Shown one piece after another: positions 1 to 9,024 of a stretch of DNA of 64,000 bases (positions are counted from its first letter, which is position 1; each line of letters begins with the position of its first letter). The stretch covers positions 1,674,001-1,738,000 of the forward strand of contig NZ_CP163518.1 of assembly GCF_041080625.1 (NCBI RefSeq), in the 5' to 3' direction. The stretch is from Streptomyces sp. CG1 (GTDB lineage: Bacteria > Actinomycetota > Actinomycetes > Streptomycetales > Streptomycetaceae). Both the position numbers and the translations under genes were made by a program. Below the pieces are notes generated by a model that worked only from the letters and a program-made list of their open reading frames with translations, ran no database searches and was not told the DNA's origin.

Positions 1-1730
1 TCCAGGGTGCGCAGCAGTTCCGTGCCGCGCCGCTCGTCGTAGGCGACGACCGGGCCGATGGTGCGGTCGACGAAGCCGGCGATGTCCCGTTCGCCCGCGA
101 GGAGCAGGCCGAGGAAGCCGAAGTCCTCGGCCGCCGCACCGTCCCCGGCACGGCCCAGCAGGTGCAGCGCGTCCAGACAGCGCCGGCCCTCGGCGTAGGC
201 GGCGGCGACGGTCTCGGGGTGGGTGGTGAGGCCGGTGACCGGGGCCGAGGCGCCGACCGTGACGGGTTGGTGGACGGCCGTGCCCAGCTGGCGAGCCGTG
301 CGGCGGGCCAGGTCGGTGGCGGTGTCGTCGGCGGCGAGCGGCAGCAGCAGGACGGTTCCGCCGTCGCGGGCGGCGGCGAGGCCGTGCCGGGTCGCGGCGA
401 GGTGGGAGGCGGCCGACCAGAGGCGACGGCGGGCCGCGGCCTCCTCTTCGGCGTCGGCCGCCGGGCCGTCGAGACGCGCGGCGAGGACGACGTGGGTGGC
501 GTCCAGGTCGGCGCGCAGCCGGGCGGCACGCTCGCGCAGCAGGCGTGGGTCCCGGTCGCGCGCGTCCAGCAGGTCGTCCAGCAGCTCGCCCCGCACGCGC
601 TGTTCGGCCTCGGCCGCCGAGCGACGGGCGAGCAGGAGCAGCGAGGTGACCATCGCCGCGCGCTCCAGGGTGCGCTGGTCGACCGGGTCGAGGCCGGGGT
701 GCCCGCGCAGGACCAGCGCGCCGAGGAGTTCGCCGCCGGCGGCGACCGCGGCGATCCAGGCGCTGCCGTGCCGTACGGCGTGTCCCTCGGCGCGGGACGC
801 CTCCAGCGCCTCGGCCGGTGCCGCGTCGGCCTCGGCGAACTCGACGGTGCTGTCGAGGACTTCGGAGACGGCGGCGGCCACGTCGTGCACCCCGCCGCCG
901 CGCAGGACGAGTTCGGCGAGCCGGTCATGGACGTCGGAGGCGCGCTCGATGACGGCGCTGCGGTCCCGGATGATCTCGTTGGCACGCTCCAGGCCGGCCA
1001 GGGCCGCGCGGGTCTCGGTGAGGAGATTGGCGGTGTCGATCGCGGCCGCGGCGAGCGCTGCGAAGGAGCCGAGCAGGGCGATCTGCGCGCGCTCGAAGAG
1101 GCGTGCCCTGCGGTCGGCGGCGAACAGGACCCCGATGACATGCGGACCGAGCATGAGGGGGACGCCGAGGATGGCGACCAGGCCCTCGTCACGGACGCCG
1201 GCGTCGATGGTGAGGGTGTGCTGGAAGCGGGCGTCCTTGAAGTAGTCGTCCGTGACATACGGCCGGGTCGTCTGGGCGACCAGTCCGCCGAGCCCCTCGC
1301 CCATGCCGAGGCGCAGCTGCTGGAACCGGGCGGAGACGGAGCCCTCCGTGACCCGCATATAGGTGTCGCCGCGCCCCGGGTCGTTCAGGGTGAGGTAGGC
1401 GACGTCCGTGCCGAGCAGGGAGCGGGCGCGCTGCACGATGGCCTGCAGCACGGCGTCCAGATCACGCAGACCCGCGAGGTCGTGGGCGGTCTCGAAGAGC
1501 GCGGACAGTTCCGCCTCGCGGCGCCGGCGCCCCTCCAGCTCGGCCCGGACACGCAGGGCGAGCAGCTTGGCCTCTTCCATCGCGGCGACCCGGTCGGAGG
1601 GTCTGCCCTCGGCGCGGGCGAGCAGCACCGGCTGCTCGTACGCCTCCGCGGAGGCGTCGCGGGCCAGCAGTTCGAGGTACGGGGCCTCGGCGCCGGCGCC
1701 GGGTGCCGGCTGAACGTGATCGCGAGACAT
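1..1730 (-). CDS. GAF-domain PucR/CdaR-type transcriptional regulator, C-terminus cut by window edge
   Basis: Reads open from an ATG at 1730 to the left edge of the window, so only about 576 residues are visible. An N-terminal GAF-like sensor domain lies at about residues 60-215 and is followed by a coiled linker and a PucR/CdaR-type middle region with Leu/Ala/Arg-rich helices. The PucR C-terminal helix-turn-helix expected in this family would lie beyond the edge, so DNA binding is inferred. The gene follows the 3-hydroxybutyrate dehydrogenase gene on the same strand after about 100 bp, which suggests it may regulate ketone-body or short acyl use. The ligand is unknown. A GAF-only signalling protein is the alternative. 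Confidence 0.75.
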   Translation of the reverse strand, partial: MSRDHVQPAPGAGAEAPYLELLARDASAEAYEQPVLLARAEGRPSDRVAAMEEAKLLALRVRAELEGRRRREAELSALFETAHDLAGLRDLDAVLQAIVQRARSLLGTDVAYLTLNDPGRGDTYMRVTEGSVSARFQQLRLGMGEGLGGLVAQTTRPYVTDDYFKDARFQHTLTIDAGVRDEGLVAILGVPLMLGPHVIGVLFAADRRARLFERAQIALLGSFAALAAAAIDTANLLTETRAALAGLERANEIIRDRSAVIERASDVHDRLAELVLRGGGVHDVAAAVSEVLDSTVEFAEADAAPAEALEASRAEGHAVRHGSAWIAAVAAGGELLGALVLRGHPGLDPVDQRTLERAAMVTSLLLLARRSAAEAEQRVRGELLDDLLDARDRDPRLLRERAARLRADLDATHVVLAARLDGPAADAEEEAAARRRLWSAASHLAATRHGLAAARDGGTVLLLPLAADDTATDLARRTARQLGTAVHQPVTVGASAPVTGLTTHPETVAAAYAEGRRCLDALHLLGRAGDGAAAEDFGFLGLLLAGERDIAGFVDRTIGPVVAYDERRGTELLRTL

Positions 1731-1830
1731 GGTCACAGGATTCCGCATCGGGCGCCGAGCCCGGCGGGCCTGTGGAAAACTCCCGTGCCGGGCGCCGCCG
1801 GGCGCCTCGGAGGGCCGTCCGCCCGCCGCT

Positions 1831-2646
1831 TCAGTGCGCTGTCCAACCGCCGTCGAGCACCAGCGAGGTGCCGGTGACGAAGGACGCCTGCGGGCTGCAC
1901 AGGTAGGCCACCGCCTCGGCGACCTCTTCGGGTTCGATGAGCCGCCGGACCGCGCTGTCCCGCAGCAGGACCTCGGACAGCACACGCTCCTCGGGGATGC
2001 CGTGTGCCTGCGCCTGGTCGGCGATCTGCTTCTCCACCAGGGGTGTGCGCACATAGGCCGGGTTCACACAGTTCGAGGTCACCCCATGGGCGGCGCCTTC
2101 CAGTGCGGCCGTCTTCGACAAGCCCTCGAGACCGTGTTTTGCGGCCACATACGCGGACTTGAATGCGGAGGCGCGCAGACCATGGACGGAGGACACATTG
2201 ACGATCCGGCCCCAGCCCTGCGCGTACATATGCGGCAGGGCACCACGGATGAGGCGGAACGGCGCCTCCAGCATCACGGTCAACACGGTGTGGAAGACCT
2301 CGGGCGGGAACTCCTCGATGGGGCGCACCAGTTGCAGACCCGCATTGTTGACCAGCACATCGGCGCCGACGGCTGCGCGCTCGGCGGCGTCGAGGTCGGA
2401 GAGGTCCACGACCTGCGGTTCGACGGTTCCGGGGAGGTCGCTGGCCCGTTCCGCCTGCTGGGCCAGCTCGGCCAGGCCGGCCGCGTCCCGGTCGACGGCC
2501 CGCACCCGCGCGCCAGCGGCCGCGAGGCGCAACGCGCAGGCGCGGCCGATGCCGCCGGCGGCACCGGTGACGAGGGCGGTGCGGCCGGCGAGGTCGAGGG
2601 CGAGGGGCTGAGGGCGCGGGCTGGGAGGGGGGCTGGACGGGGTCAT
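1831..2646 (-). CDS. D-3-hydroxybutyrate dehydrogenase (SDR family)
   Basis: A 271-residue short-chain dehydrogenase, likely oxidising 3-hydroxybutyrate to acetoacetate with NAD in the cytoplasm. The Rossmann motif TGAAGGIGR sits near residue 27, NNAG near residue 98, and the catalytic Tyr-x-x-x-Lys is in SAYVAAKHG. The sequence AGLQLVRPIEEFP and the conserved C-terminal FVTGTSLVLDGGWTAH are as in bacterial 3-hydroxybutyrate dehydrogenases, from family knowledge. The ATG at 2646 is preceded by TAGGGT six bases upstream with no Shine-Dalgarno sequence, so a leaderless transcript is possible. The GAF/PucR regulator follows downstream. Another SDR substrate cannot be excluded. Confidence 0.85.
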   Translation of the reverse strand: MTPSSPPPSPRPQPLALDLAGRTALVTGAAGGIGRACALRLAAAGARVRAVDRDAAGLAELAQQAERASDLPGTVEPQVVDLSDLDAAERAAVGADVLVNNAGLQLVRPIEEFPPEVFHTVLTVMLEAPFRLIRGALPHMYAQGWGRIVNVSSVHGLRASAFKSAYVAAKHGLEGLSKTAALEGAAHGVTSNCVNPAYVRTPLVEKQIADQAQAHGIPEERVLSEVLLRDSAVRRLIEPEEVAEAVAYLCSPQASFVTGTSLVLDGGWTAH

Positions 2647-2700
2647 GTGCCGACCCTAAGCGGGCCCCACCCGTCACCACATGTGCTGATCACCCATACT

Positions 2701-3180
2701 TCAGCCGAGAGTCGTAGGCTCAAACCATGTGGGGTCTTCGGACATGGCCTGCTTGATCCGGAAGCGCCCGAACTCATGGAGATCGGGCAGCGCGTCCACC
2801 GCGAACCAGCCCACTTCCACGGACTCGTCGTCGTTGACCCGGGCCTCGCCGCCCACGGCCCGGCAGCGGATGGTGATGTCCATGAACTGGCAGCAGTCAC
2901 CGTTGGGGTAACTGACCGGATCGACCGCCTGGACGAGGACGACCCGCTCGGCCACGCAGTGCACCGCCGTCTCCTCGAAGACCTCCCGCACGGCACAGGC
3001 CGCCGGCTGCTCGCCGGGATCCGGAATGCCCCCGATCACCGACCACTTGCGGGTGTCGGACCGCCGGCCCAGGAGCACTCTGCCGTCGTCGTCGAAGACG
3101 ATCGCGGTGACCCCGGGGAGCCAGAGCAGCTGCTGTCCGGCGGAGGCCCGGAGCGTGCGGATGAAATCAGGAGTAGCCAT
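2701..3180 (-). CDS. NUDIX hydrolase
   Basis: A 159-residue protein with a complete NUDIX box at about residues 52-75: GGIPDPGEQPAA followed by VREVFEETAV, matching GX5EX7REUXEEXGU. It presumably hydrolyses a nucleoside diphosphate linked to another moiety, but the substrate cannot be read from sequence. The length is that of a single NUDIX domain. The ATG at 3180 lies seven bases after TAGGGT, the same spacing as at the neighbouring dehydrogenase, and has no ribosome binding site, again suggesting a leaderless message. It lies between the lnt gene and the dehydrogenase gene, all on the minus strand. Confidence 0.88.
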   Translation of the reverse strand: MATPDFIRTLRASAGQQLLWLPGVTAIVFDDDGRVLLGRRSDTRKWSVIGGIPDPGEQPAACAVREVFEETAVHCVAERVVLVQAVDPVSYPNGDCCQFMDITIRCRAVGGEARVNDDESVEVGWFAVDALPDLHEFGRFRIKQAMSEDPTWFEPTTLG

Positions 3181-3269
3181 GGGCCCGACCCTAACCGGCC
3201 GCGCCCGCGCTCTCCTCGCGGTTCGGACGGCATCCGCACCGTTTCAGAGGACGTATACCGGTCGTACCT

Positions 3270-4880
3270 CTACGCGCCACGGGCGCGCCGGGCGCGCAGC
3301 CCGGAGCCGATCGCCCAGCCGACACCGCCTGCGGCGACCAGCACCAGAGCGATCTCCGGGAGGATGCCCAACTCGGTCGCCGGGGTCCTGGACGTCCGCA
3401 GCGGCACCTTCTGGACCAGATAGGCGGGCACGAACATGCCGGTCCGCTGGGTGATCTTCCCGTCCGGCATGATGACCGCGCTGACGCCGCTGGTCACCGG
3501 CACGGTGACGGTGCGGCTGTGCTCGACGGCGCGGATCCGGGACATGGCGAGCTGCTGGTAGGTCATCTCGCTGCGGTCGAAGGTCGCGTTGTTGCTGGGC
3601 ACGGAGATCATCTCAGCGCCATGGGTGACCGTGTCCCGCACGGCCCAGTCGAAGGCGGCCTCGTAGCAGGTGGCGAGGCCCACCTTGGCGCCGTCGATGT
3701 CGAACACACCGGGCTCGCTGCCCCGGCTGAAGTCCTGCCGGACCATGCCGGTCCAGTTCTTGTTGACCGCGCCGACGAGCCCGCGCAGCGGGAGGTACTC
3801 GCCGAACGGCTGGACCTGCCGCTTGTCGTAGGTCTGTGTCGGTCCCTTGACCGGGTCCCACAGGACCTGCTCGTTGAGCAGCTTGCCGCCCTTCCCGACG
3901 ACGGCGCCGACCGAGATCGGCACGCCGACCGCCTTGGCGGCGCCGTCGATGACGGCGGCCGCGTCGGGGTTGACGAACGGGTCGATGTCGGAGGAGTTCT
4001 CCGGCCACAGCACGTAGTCGGGCTTCGGGGTCTTCCCCGCCTTGATGTCGGCGGCGAGCTTGAGCGTCTCGCGCACGTGGTAGTCGAGCACCGCCCGCCG
4101 CTGGGCGCTGAACTCCAGGCCGGAACGCGGCACGTTGCCCTGGATGACCGCGACGGTCCGGGTGCCGCCCTCGGCCTTGTCGCTCACGAGCGGCCGGGCG
4201 GCGACCGCGCCCGCGACCGGCACGGCCACGCTCAGCAGCGCCACGGCCGCCGCGCCGCGCCGCACATCGCCCGACCTGCGCCTCTCGGCGATCAGCCGGC
4301 CGGCCTCGTACAGGCCGAATCCGCACAGCACCACCGCGAACCCGAGCACGGGCGTGCCGCCCACCGCGGCGAGCGGCAGGAAGGCGCCGTCCGCCTGCCC
4401 GAACGCGATCTTGCCCCAGGGGAAGCCCCGGAAGGGCACACGCGCGCGTACCGCCTCGCCCGCGATCCAGAGGGCGGCGGCCCACAGCGGCCAGGCGGGC
4501 AGCCTGGAGACGGCGGCGACGCCGACGCCGACCAGGGCGACGAAGACCGCCTCGATAGCGACGAGAGCCAGCCAGGGGCCGGGACCGACCTCCACGCCGG
4601 TCCACACCAGCAGCGGCAGCAGGAAGCCGAGCCCGAAGAGGTAGCCGAGGCCGAGGGCCGCCTTCCAGGCACGGCCGCGCAGCACCCAGCCGAAACCGGC
4701 GAAGGCGGGCAGCGCCAGCCACCACAGGGTGCGCGGCGGAAAGCTGACGTAGAGCAGCACTCCGCAGAGCGCGGAGGCGACGGCCGGGACCAGGCGCAGC
4801 AGCCGGCCGCCGCGCACGCCGGAGGCGGAGGGCGGCTGGAGTTGGTCCGGCTGGTCCACGGAAGTTGCGGTGACGGTCAC
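3270..4880 (-). CDS. lnt: Apolipoprotein N-acyltransferase
   Basis: A 536-residue membrane enzyme that adds the third acyl chain to the N-terminal cysteine of lipoproteins. About seven hydrophobic segments fill residues 25-225. A nitrilase-like periplasmic domain follows, with VAVIQGNVPR at its start, WPENSSDIDP carrying the conserved Glu, a Lys in TYDKRQVQPFGEYLP, and the catalytic Cys in GLATCYEAAFD. The later PSNNATFDRSEMTYQQL block is also typical. A C-terminal membrane segment and an Arg-rich tail close the protein. Length fits the family. Some actinomycetes carry two Lnt homologues, so which one this is cannot be told here. Confidence 0.93.
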   Translation of the reverse strand: MTVTATSVDQPDQLQPPSASGVRGGRLLRLVPAVASALCGVLLYVSFPPRTLWWLALPAFAGFGWVLRGRAWKAALGLGYLFGLGFLLPLLVWTGVEVGPGPWLALVAIEAVFVALVGVGVAAVSRLPAWPLWAAALWIAGEAVRARVPFRGFPWGKIAFGQADGAFLPLAAVGGTPVLGFAVVLCGFGLYEAGRLIAERRRSGDVRRGAAAVALLSVAVPVAGAVAARPLVSDKAEGGTRTVAVIQGNVPRSGLEFSAQRRAVLDYHVRETLKLAADIKAGKTPKPDYVLWPENSSDIDPFVNPDAAAVIDGAAKAVGVPISVGAVVGKGGKLLNEQVLWDPVKGPTQTYDKRQVQPFGEYLPLRGLVGAVNKNWTGMVRQDFSRGSEPGVFDIDGAKVGLATCYEAAFDWAVRDTVTHGAEMISVPSNNATFDRSEMTYQQLAMSRIRAVEHSRTVTVPVTSGVSAVIMPDGKITQRTGMFVPAYLVQKVPLRTSRTPATELGILPEIALVLVAAGGVGWAIGSGLRARRARGA

Positions 4881-5220
4881 CCGGGTGAGTGTACGGCGGC
4901 TTCCTGGGCCTCGGACAGCGCGGTACGAGGGCAGGAACCGGCTCGGCCGACCGCGGTTGTCCCTGGTCGCCGCCCCGCCCGAACCCCGCCCCTCGTCACA
5001 GGGCCCAGCACCGCATCCGCCCCCGTACAGCAGCGTGCAAGGGACGTTCCGCCCACCCCCACCGCGACGTTCCGTTGCATCTCGTGACCAAACCGGTCAT
5101 CAGCCGCTACGGTGTGGCCAGCCTCGGCAGTGCGGCCGGATCCGGCGCCGTGCCCAGCCGTGGCCTGAAACAGGGGACGGGGACGAGGGGCGGCGGGTGG
5201 GGTCGACGGGGACGAGGTCC
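4881..5220 (+). other. Intergenic region between lnt and the Wzy-like gene
   Basis: A divergent spacer of 340 bases with no convincing gene. It holds the promoter regions of lnt (leftward) and the Wzy-like gene (rightward). A 5-bp inverted repeat, TGACC-AAACC-GGTCA, lies near 5091-5105, close to a TACGGT that could be a -10 box. Open frames here lack family similarity and are frame shadows. Confidence 0.4.
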
Positions 5221-6258
5221 GTGACCGGTGTGGACACGGGCGTGGTCGGCGTCAGAAGAAACGTTTCTGACGGGGCGGGCATGATCCTGCTGGGCGCCTG
5301 CGCGGGCTGGTCGCTGATCACCGCGGCGATCCACGACGGACGGCCCGAGGGCGTGCTGCTCGCGGTGCTCGCCCTGACCGCCGGTCATGCCGTCGGCCGG
5401 GTCTCCGGGGCGCTGCTGCCGGTGGCCGCGCCGTGTGCCGGAGCGGCGGCCGGACTCGCGCTGGCCGTGGCACTGCCCGGACTGTCCGCCGGTCCCCGGT
5501 ACGCCGCCCCGCTCGGCCACGCCGGTGGTACGGCCGCACTGCTGGTGCTGGCCACGGGAGCCGCGTGCTGTGCCGCATGGGCGACACCTGTACCTGAGCT
5601 GCGGCTGGTGCTGCGGGCGCTGGCCACCGGGGTGGTGCTGACCGGGGCGGTGCTGGGCTCGATGGCCGGTTGTGTGGTGAGTACGGCCGTACTGCTGTGG
5701 TCGCTCGCCGTGGGCCGGGTCTCCCGCCGGGCTGGGTGTCTGCTGGGGCTGGCCGTGGTGGCCGCGCTGGTGGCGGGCACGGTCTGGGCGCTGGCGGGGG
5801 ACGTACTGCCGGGCGGCCTCGCCCGGGTGCTCGAAGGCCGGCTGACCGCGCCCCGGGTGGCGCTGTGGCAGGACGCCCTGCGACTGGCGGGCCGGAACGG
5901 GGGCCTCGGGGTCGGTCCGGGACGGTTCGGCGAGCCGGGCGGCCCGGTGCCGCAGACACTGTCCACCGACGGCAAGCCGCACTCGGCCGTGCTCCAACTG
6001 GCGGCGGAGCAGGGCCTGATCGGGGTGTTCCTGTGCGTGGCCGCGTTCTGCTGGGTGCTGTACACACTGTGGCGCAGCCCCCGCTCCACCCCGGTCGCGC
6101 TGACCGCCGGCGCCGCCCTGACGGCGCTGGCCGCGCTCGCCACGGTGAGCAACGCGCTCAGCTTCACTGCGGTGACCGTGGGCGCGGGGCTGCTGGCCGG
6201 GTGGGCGACGGCGCGGCCGTGGGCGCGGGACGGCGTGGAACCGCGTCCCGGCACGTGA
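5221..6258 (+). CDS. O-antigen ligase/Wzy-like integral membrane protein
   Basis: A polytopic membrane protein of 345 residues with about nine hydrophobic segments. The best landmark is ALWQDALRLAGRNGGLGVGPGRF near residue 215 together with HSAVLQLAAEQGLIG downstream, the pattern seen in the Wzy_C domain of O-antigen ligases and polymerases. It may join or polymerise a lipid-linked glycan or be an orphan relative. The GTG at 5221 has GGACGAGG just upstream; an internal ATG at 5281 is possible. The 3' end, including the stop codon, lies inside a 28-bp tandem repeat. No other glycan genes are adjacent, so the substrate is unknown. Confidence 0.65.
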   Translation: MTGVDTGVVGVRRNVSDGAGMILLGACAGWSLITAAIHDGRPEGVLLAVLALTAGHAVGRVSGALLPVAAPCAGAAAGLALAVALPGLSAGPRYAAPLGHAGGTAALLVLATGAACCAAWATPVPELRLVLRALATGVVLTGAVLGSMAGCVVSTAVLLWSLAVGRVSRRAGCLLGLAVVAALVAGTVWALAGDVLPGGLARVLEGRLTAPRVALWQDALRLAGRNGGLGVGPGRFGEPGGPVPQTLSTDGKPHSAVLQLAAEQGLIGVFLCVAAFCWVLYTLWRSPRSTPVALTAGAALTALAALATVSNALSFTAVTVGAGLLAGWATARPWARDGVEPRPGT

Positions 6259-6305
6259 TGGCGTGGAATCGCTGCCCGGGAAGTGACGGCGTGGAGCCAC
6301 GCCCC
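6232..6305 (+). repeat. 28-bp tandem repeat, 2.6 copies, over the Wzy-like gene 3' end
   Basis: Units start at 6232, 6260 and 6288, each beginning GGCGTGGA. The first two share most positions and the third is partial (about 18 bases). The stop codon of the membrane protein lies at the end of unit one. Confidence 0.75.
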
Positions 6306-6346
6306 TCAGCGGTTTCCTGCTCCGCGCCGACGCACGGCGCGCGGCC

Positions 6347-6898
6347 TCAGCGGGCCGGACCGGGAGTGATCGTGCGCAGCCGGTCCCTGATGACCCGTAC
6401 CGCCGACTCCGCGTTGTCCACGGTGATCGTGAAGGTGTGGCCGTCCCACAGGCTCAGCACGATGCCCTCACCCCGGCGTACGACGACGGCCGTGCCCTTC
6501 TCGGGGCGCCACCGGTAGCCCCAGCCGCCCCATTGCCGTGGCGTGACCAGGGCGGTGAAGTCGGCGCCGGCCACATGGGAAAGCGGGATACGGCGGCGCG
6601 GCAGCCCTATGTGGCCGCAGCGCACCTCGAGGGACTCCTTGTCGAGCTTGAGGTCGACGTGCACGAAGGCCAGCGTGCCGAAGAGGACCAGCAGACCGGC
6701 GGCGATGCAGCCCACGACGGACATCGCCAGCGGGGCGATGCCGGAGGTCCATGCCGAGTCCACCGCCAGCTCGATACCGAGCGCCATGCAGGCCGCGCCG
6801 ACCAGCGCCAGCAGCCACTGGATCCGGTTGGTGGCGCGTCCGGTCCAGACCTCCGGGTGCGTGCTGTCGTCGGCGTGGGGATGGTCCCTCATATTCAT
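6347..6898 (-). CDS. Small membrane protein with bacterial PH-like domain
   Basis: A 183-residue protein with two hydrophobic segments at about residues 28-48 and 55-80. The cytoplasmic C-terminal half has the look of a bacterial PH fold: LDKESLEVRCGHIGLPRRRIPLSHV, then the Trp-rich WGGWGYRW, and then VLSLWDGHTFTITVDN. Such proteins are common in actinomycetes and lack a defined role. It converges with the Wzy-like gene. The ATG at 6898 and a second at 6892 are both possible starts, and neither has a clear ribosome binding site. Function is unassigned. Confidence 0.7.
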   Translation of the reverse strand: MNMRDHPHADDSTHPEVWTGRATNRIQWLLALVGAACMALGIELAVDSAWTSGIAPLAMSVVGCIAAGLLVLFGTLAFVHVDLKLDKESLEVRCGHIGLPRRRIPLSHVAGADFTALVTPRQWGGWGYRWRPEKGTAVVVRRGEGIVLSLWDGHTFTITVDNAESAVRVIRDRLRTITPGPAR

Positions 6899-6999
6899 GA
6901 GGTTACTCAGGTTTCGCTGCGCGGGGAGGGCGTAGCGGAGGGTGACTGCCCCGGGTGGGCCACCCTGCGCCCGAGTGTGCTCCGGCGGCGCCGGACCGG

Positions 7000-7785
7000 T
7001 CAGCGGACGGGGCTGACCACCTGGAGGAAGCGGCCTTCCGCGTAGGACAGCGCCGTGTCCGGGAGTGTGGCCTCGCGGCCGCTGAGCAGCACGGTGAGGG
7101 TGGTGTCGGCTACGGCGTCCGGGGCCGGCTCCGCGCCGATCCGGCGCAGGGCCTGCGCGGCCACCGCGTCCGCGGAGCCGTGCAGTATGAGCGGTGGACG
7201 GCCGGGCCGCTCGACGGCGGCCCGGATCCGCTCACCGACCAGCTCGTAGTTGGTGCAGCCGAGGACGAGGGCGGTGACGTCCTCGGGGGTCCGGGCGGCG
7301 GCCGAGGCGATCGCGGCGTCGATCGCGGCGTCGTCCGCGTGGTGCACCGCGTCCGCGAGGCCGGGGCAGGGCACCTCGGTGACGTGCGCACCCGCGGCGA
7401 ACTGCGCGATCAGGTTCCGCTGGTAGGCGCTTCCGGTGGTGGCGGGGGTCGCCCAGATGGCGACGTGGCCGCCGCCCGCCGCGGCCGGCTTGATCGCCGG
7501 GACCGTACCGATGATCGGCAGGTCCGGTTCGAACCGGGCCCGCAGTTCCGGCAGGGAGTGCACGGACGCGGTGTTGCAGGCGACGATCAGGACCTCGGGC
7601 TCATGGGCGGCAGCGGCCTCGGCCACGTCGAGGGCCCGCCGGGTGATGTCGTCCGGGGTACGAGGTCCCCAGGGCATCCCGTCCGGGTCCCAGGAGAGCA
7701 CGAGATCCGCGTCGGGCCGCAGCCGCCGTACCGCCGCGGCGGCGGGGAGCAGACCGATTCCGGAGTCCATGAGCGCGATCTTCAC
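7000..7785 (-). CDS. Asp/Glu racemase family protein (MurI-like)
   Basis: A 261-residue protein of the two-cysteine racemase family. The N-terminal MDSGIG, the first catalytic Cys in VACNTASVHSLP (about residue 69) and the second in LVLGCTNYELV (about residue 177) are all present, as in glutamate racemase, which makes D-Glu for peptidoglycan. The substrate-loop and N-terminal region differ from the main Streptomyces MurI as I know it (for example SWDPDGMPWGPRTPDD), so it may be a second racemase or a relative acting on another acid. It is back to back with the membrane glycosyltransferase gene, separated by under 60 bp. Confidence 0.78.
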   Translation of the reverse strand: MKIALMDSGIGLLPAAAAVRRLRPDADLVLSWDPDGMPWGPRTPDDITRRALDVAEAAAAHEPEVLIVACNTASVHSLPELRARFEPDLPIIGTVPAIKPAAAGGGHVAIWATPATTGSAYQRNLIAQFAAGAHVTEVPCPGLADAVHHADDAAIDAAIASAAARTPEDVTALVLGCTNYELVGERIRAAVERPGRPPLILHGSADAVAAQALRRIGAEPAPDAVADTTLTVLLSGREATLPDTALSYAEGRFLQVVSPVR

Positions 7786-7842
7786 CCGGCCACGATAGAC
7801 GATCGGCCCGTACAGGCCGGCCCGGTGGGGCAGACTGCGGGC

Positions 7843-9018
7843 GTGAGCGCCCTGATGTGGATCACCGTCGTGTCGCTGGCCGCCTGGTGCTGGCTGCTGC
7901 TGTGCCAGGGCTTCTTCTGGCGCACGGACGTCCGGCTTCCCGCACGCCGGGAACCGGACACCTGGCCGCCCATCTGTGTGGTCGTACCGGCCCGGGACGA
8001 GGCCGCCGTGCTGCCCGCGAGCCTGCCGTCACTGCTGGCGCAGGACTATCCGGGGCGGGCCGAGGTCTTCCTGGTGGACGACGGAAGCACCGACGGCACC
8101 GGGGAACTGGCCCGCGAGCTGGCCCGGCGGCACGGGGGGCTGCCGCTGACCGTGGGCTCGACGGGCGAGCCGCCAGAAGGGTGGACGGGCAAGCTGTGGG
8201 CGGTGCGGCACGGGATCGGCCTGGCACGCGCGCGTGACCCCGAGTATCTGCTCCTGACGGACGCCGACATCGCGCACGCGCCGGACAGTCTGCGCGCACT
8301 GGTGGCGTCGGCCCACACCGGGGGCTACGACGTCGTGTCCCAGATGGCGCGGCTGCGGGTGGAGAGCGTCTGGGAGCGCCTGGTGGTCCCGGCGTTCGTG
8401 TACTTCTTCGCGCAGCTGTATCCCTTCCGGTGGATCGGCCGGAAGGGATCGCGTACGGCCGCGGCGGCGGGCGGCTGTGTCCTGCTGCGCGCGCAGATGG
8501 CGGAGCAGGCGCGCATCCCGGACGGCATCCGGCACGCCGTCATCGACGACGTGGCGCTCGCGCGCGCGGTCAAGGGCGCCGGCGGGCACATCTGGCTGGG
8601 GCTGGCGAACCGGGTGGACAGCGTGCGGCCGTATCCACGGCTGCACGACCTGTGGCGGATGGTCTCGCGCAGCGCCTACGCCCAGTTGCGGCACAACCCG
8701 CTGCTGCTCCTCGGTACGGTCGCCGGGCTCGCGCTCGTCTATCTGGTGCCGCCCGCCGCGGTGGTCGTGGGAGCGGCGGGCGGCGGTACGGCGCCGGCGG
8801 CCGCCGGCGTGGTGGCCTGGGCGGTGATGGCGGGGACGTACCTGCCGATGCTGCGCTACTACCGGCAGCCGCTGTGGCTTGCTCCGCTGCTGCCGTTCAC
8901 CGCGCTGCTGTACCTGCTGATGACGGTCGACTCGGCCGTACAGCACTACCGGGGGCGCGGGGCTGCCTGGAAGGGCCGCACGTACGCGCGTCCCGGCGCC
9001 GTGCCCGACGAGGGCTGA
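7843..9018 (+). CDS. Membrane glycosyltransferase family 2, HpnB-like
   Basis: A 391-residue protein: one N-terminal membrane helix, a GT2 domain, and three or four C-terminal membrane helices. GT-A motifs are clear: VVVPARDEAAVLPASL, VDDGSTDGT, the metal-binding DADIAHAP, and a later acidic VIDDVALARAVK. The overall pattern and length match hopene-associated glycosyltransferase HpnB as known in bacteria, but no hopanoid genes are nearby, so a carotenoid or other lipid acceptor is equally possible. The GTG at 7843 lies six bases after CAGACT; an in-frame ATG at 7855 is an alternative. A long upstream extension of this frame overlaps the racemase gene and is not used. Confidence 0.78.
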   Translation: MSALMWITVVSLAAWCWLLLCQGFFWRTDVRLPARREPDTWPPICVVVPARDEAAVLPASLPSLLAQDYPGRAEVFLVDDGSTDGTGELARELARRHGGLPLTVGSTGEPPEGWTGKLWAVRHGIGLARARDPEYLLLTDADIAHAPDSLRALVASAHTGGYDVVSQMARLRVESVWERLVVPAFVYFFAQLYPFRWIGRKGSRTAAAAGGCVLLRAQMAEQARIPDGIRHAVIDDVALARAVKGAGGHIWLGLANRVDSVRPYPRLHDLWRMVSRSAYAQLRHNPLLLLGTVAGLALVYLVPPAAVVVGAAGGGTAPAAAGVVAWAVMAGTYLPMLRYYRQPLWLAPLLPFTALLYLLMTVDSAVQHYRGRGAAWKGRTYARPGAVPDEG

Positions 9019-9024
9019 GACCGG

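Noticed and set aside
162..1877. A 571-codon rightward open frame
   Set aside because: It is antisense to the GAF/PucR gene and its translation is Gly/Arg/Ala/Asp-rich without motifs, as expected for the shadow of a high-GC gene.
7843..9018. Hopanoid biosynthesis cluster
   Set aside because: Only the HpnB-like glycosyltransferase is present; no squalene or hopene genes are nearby.
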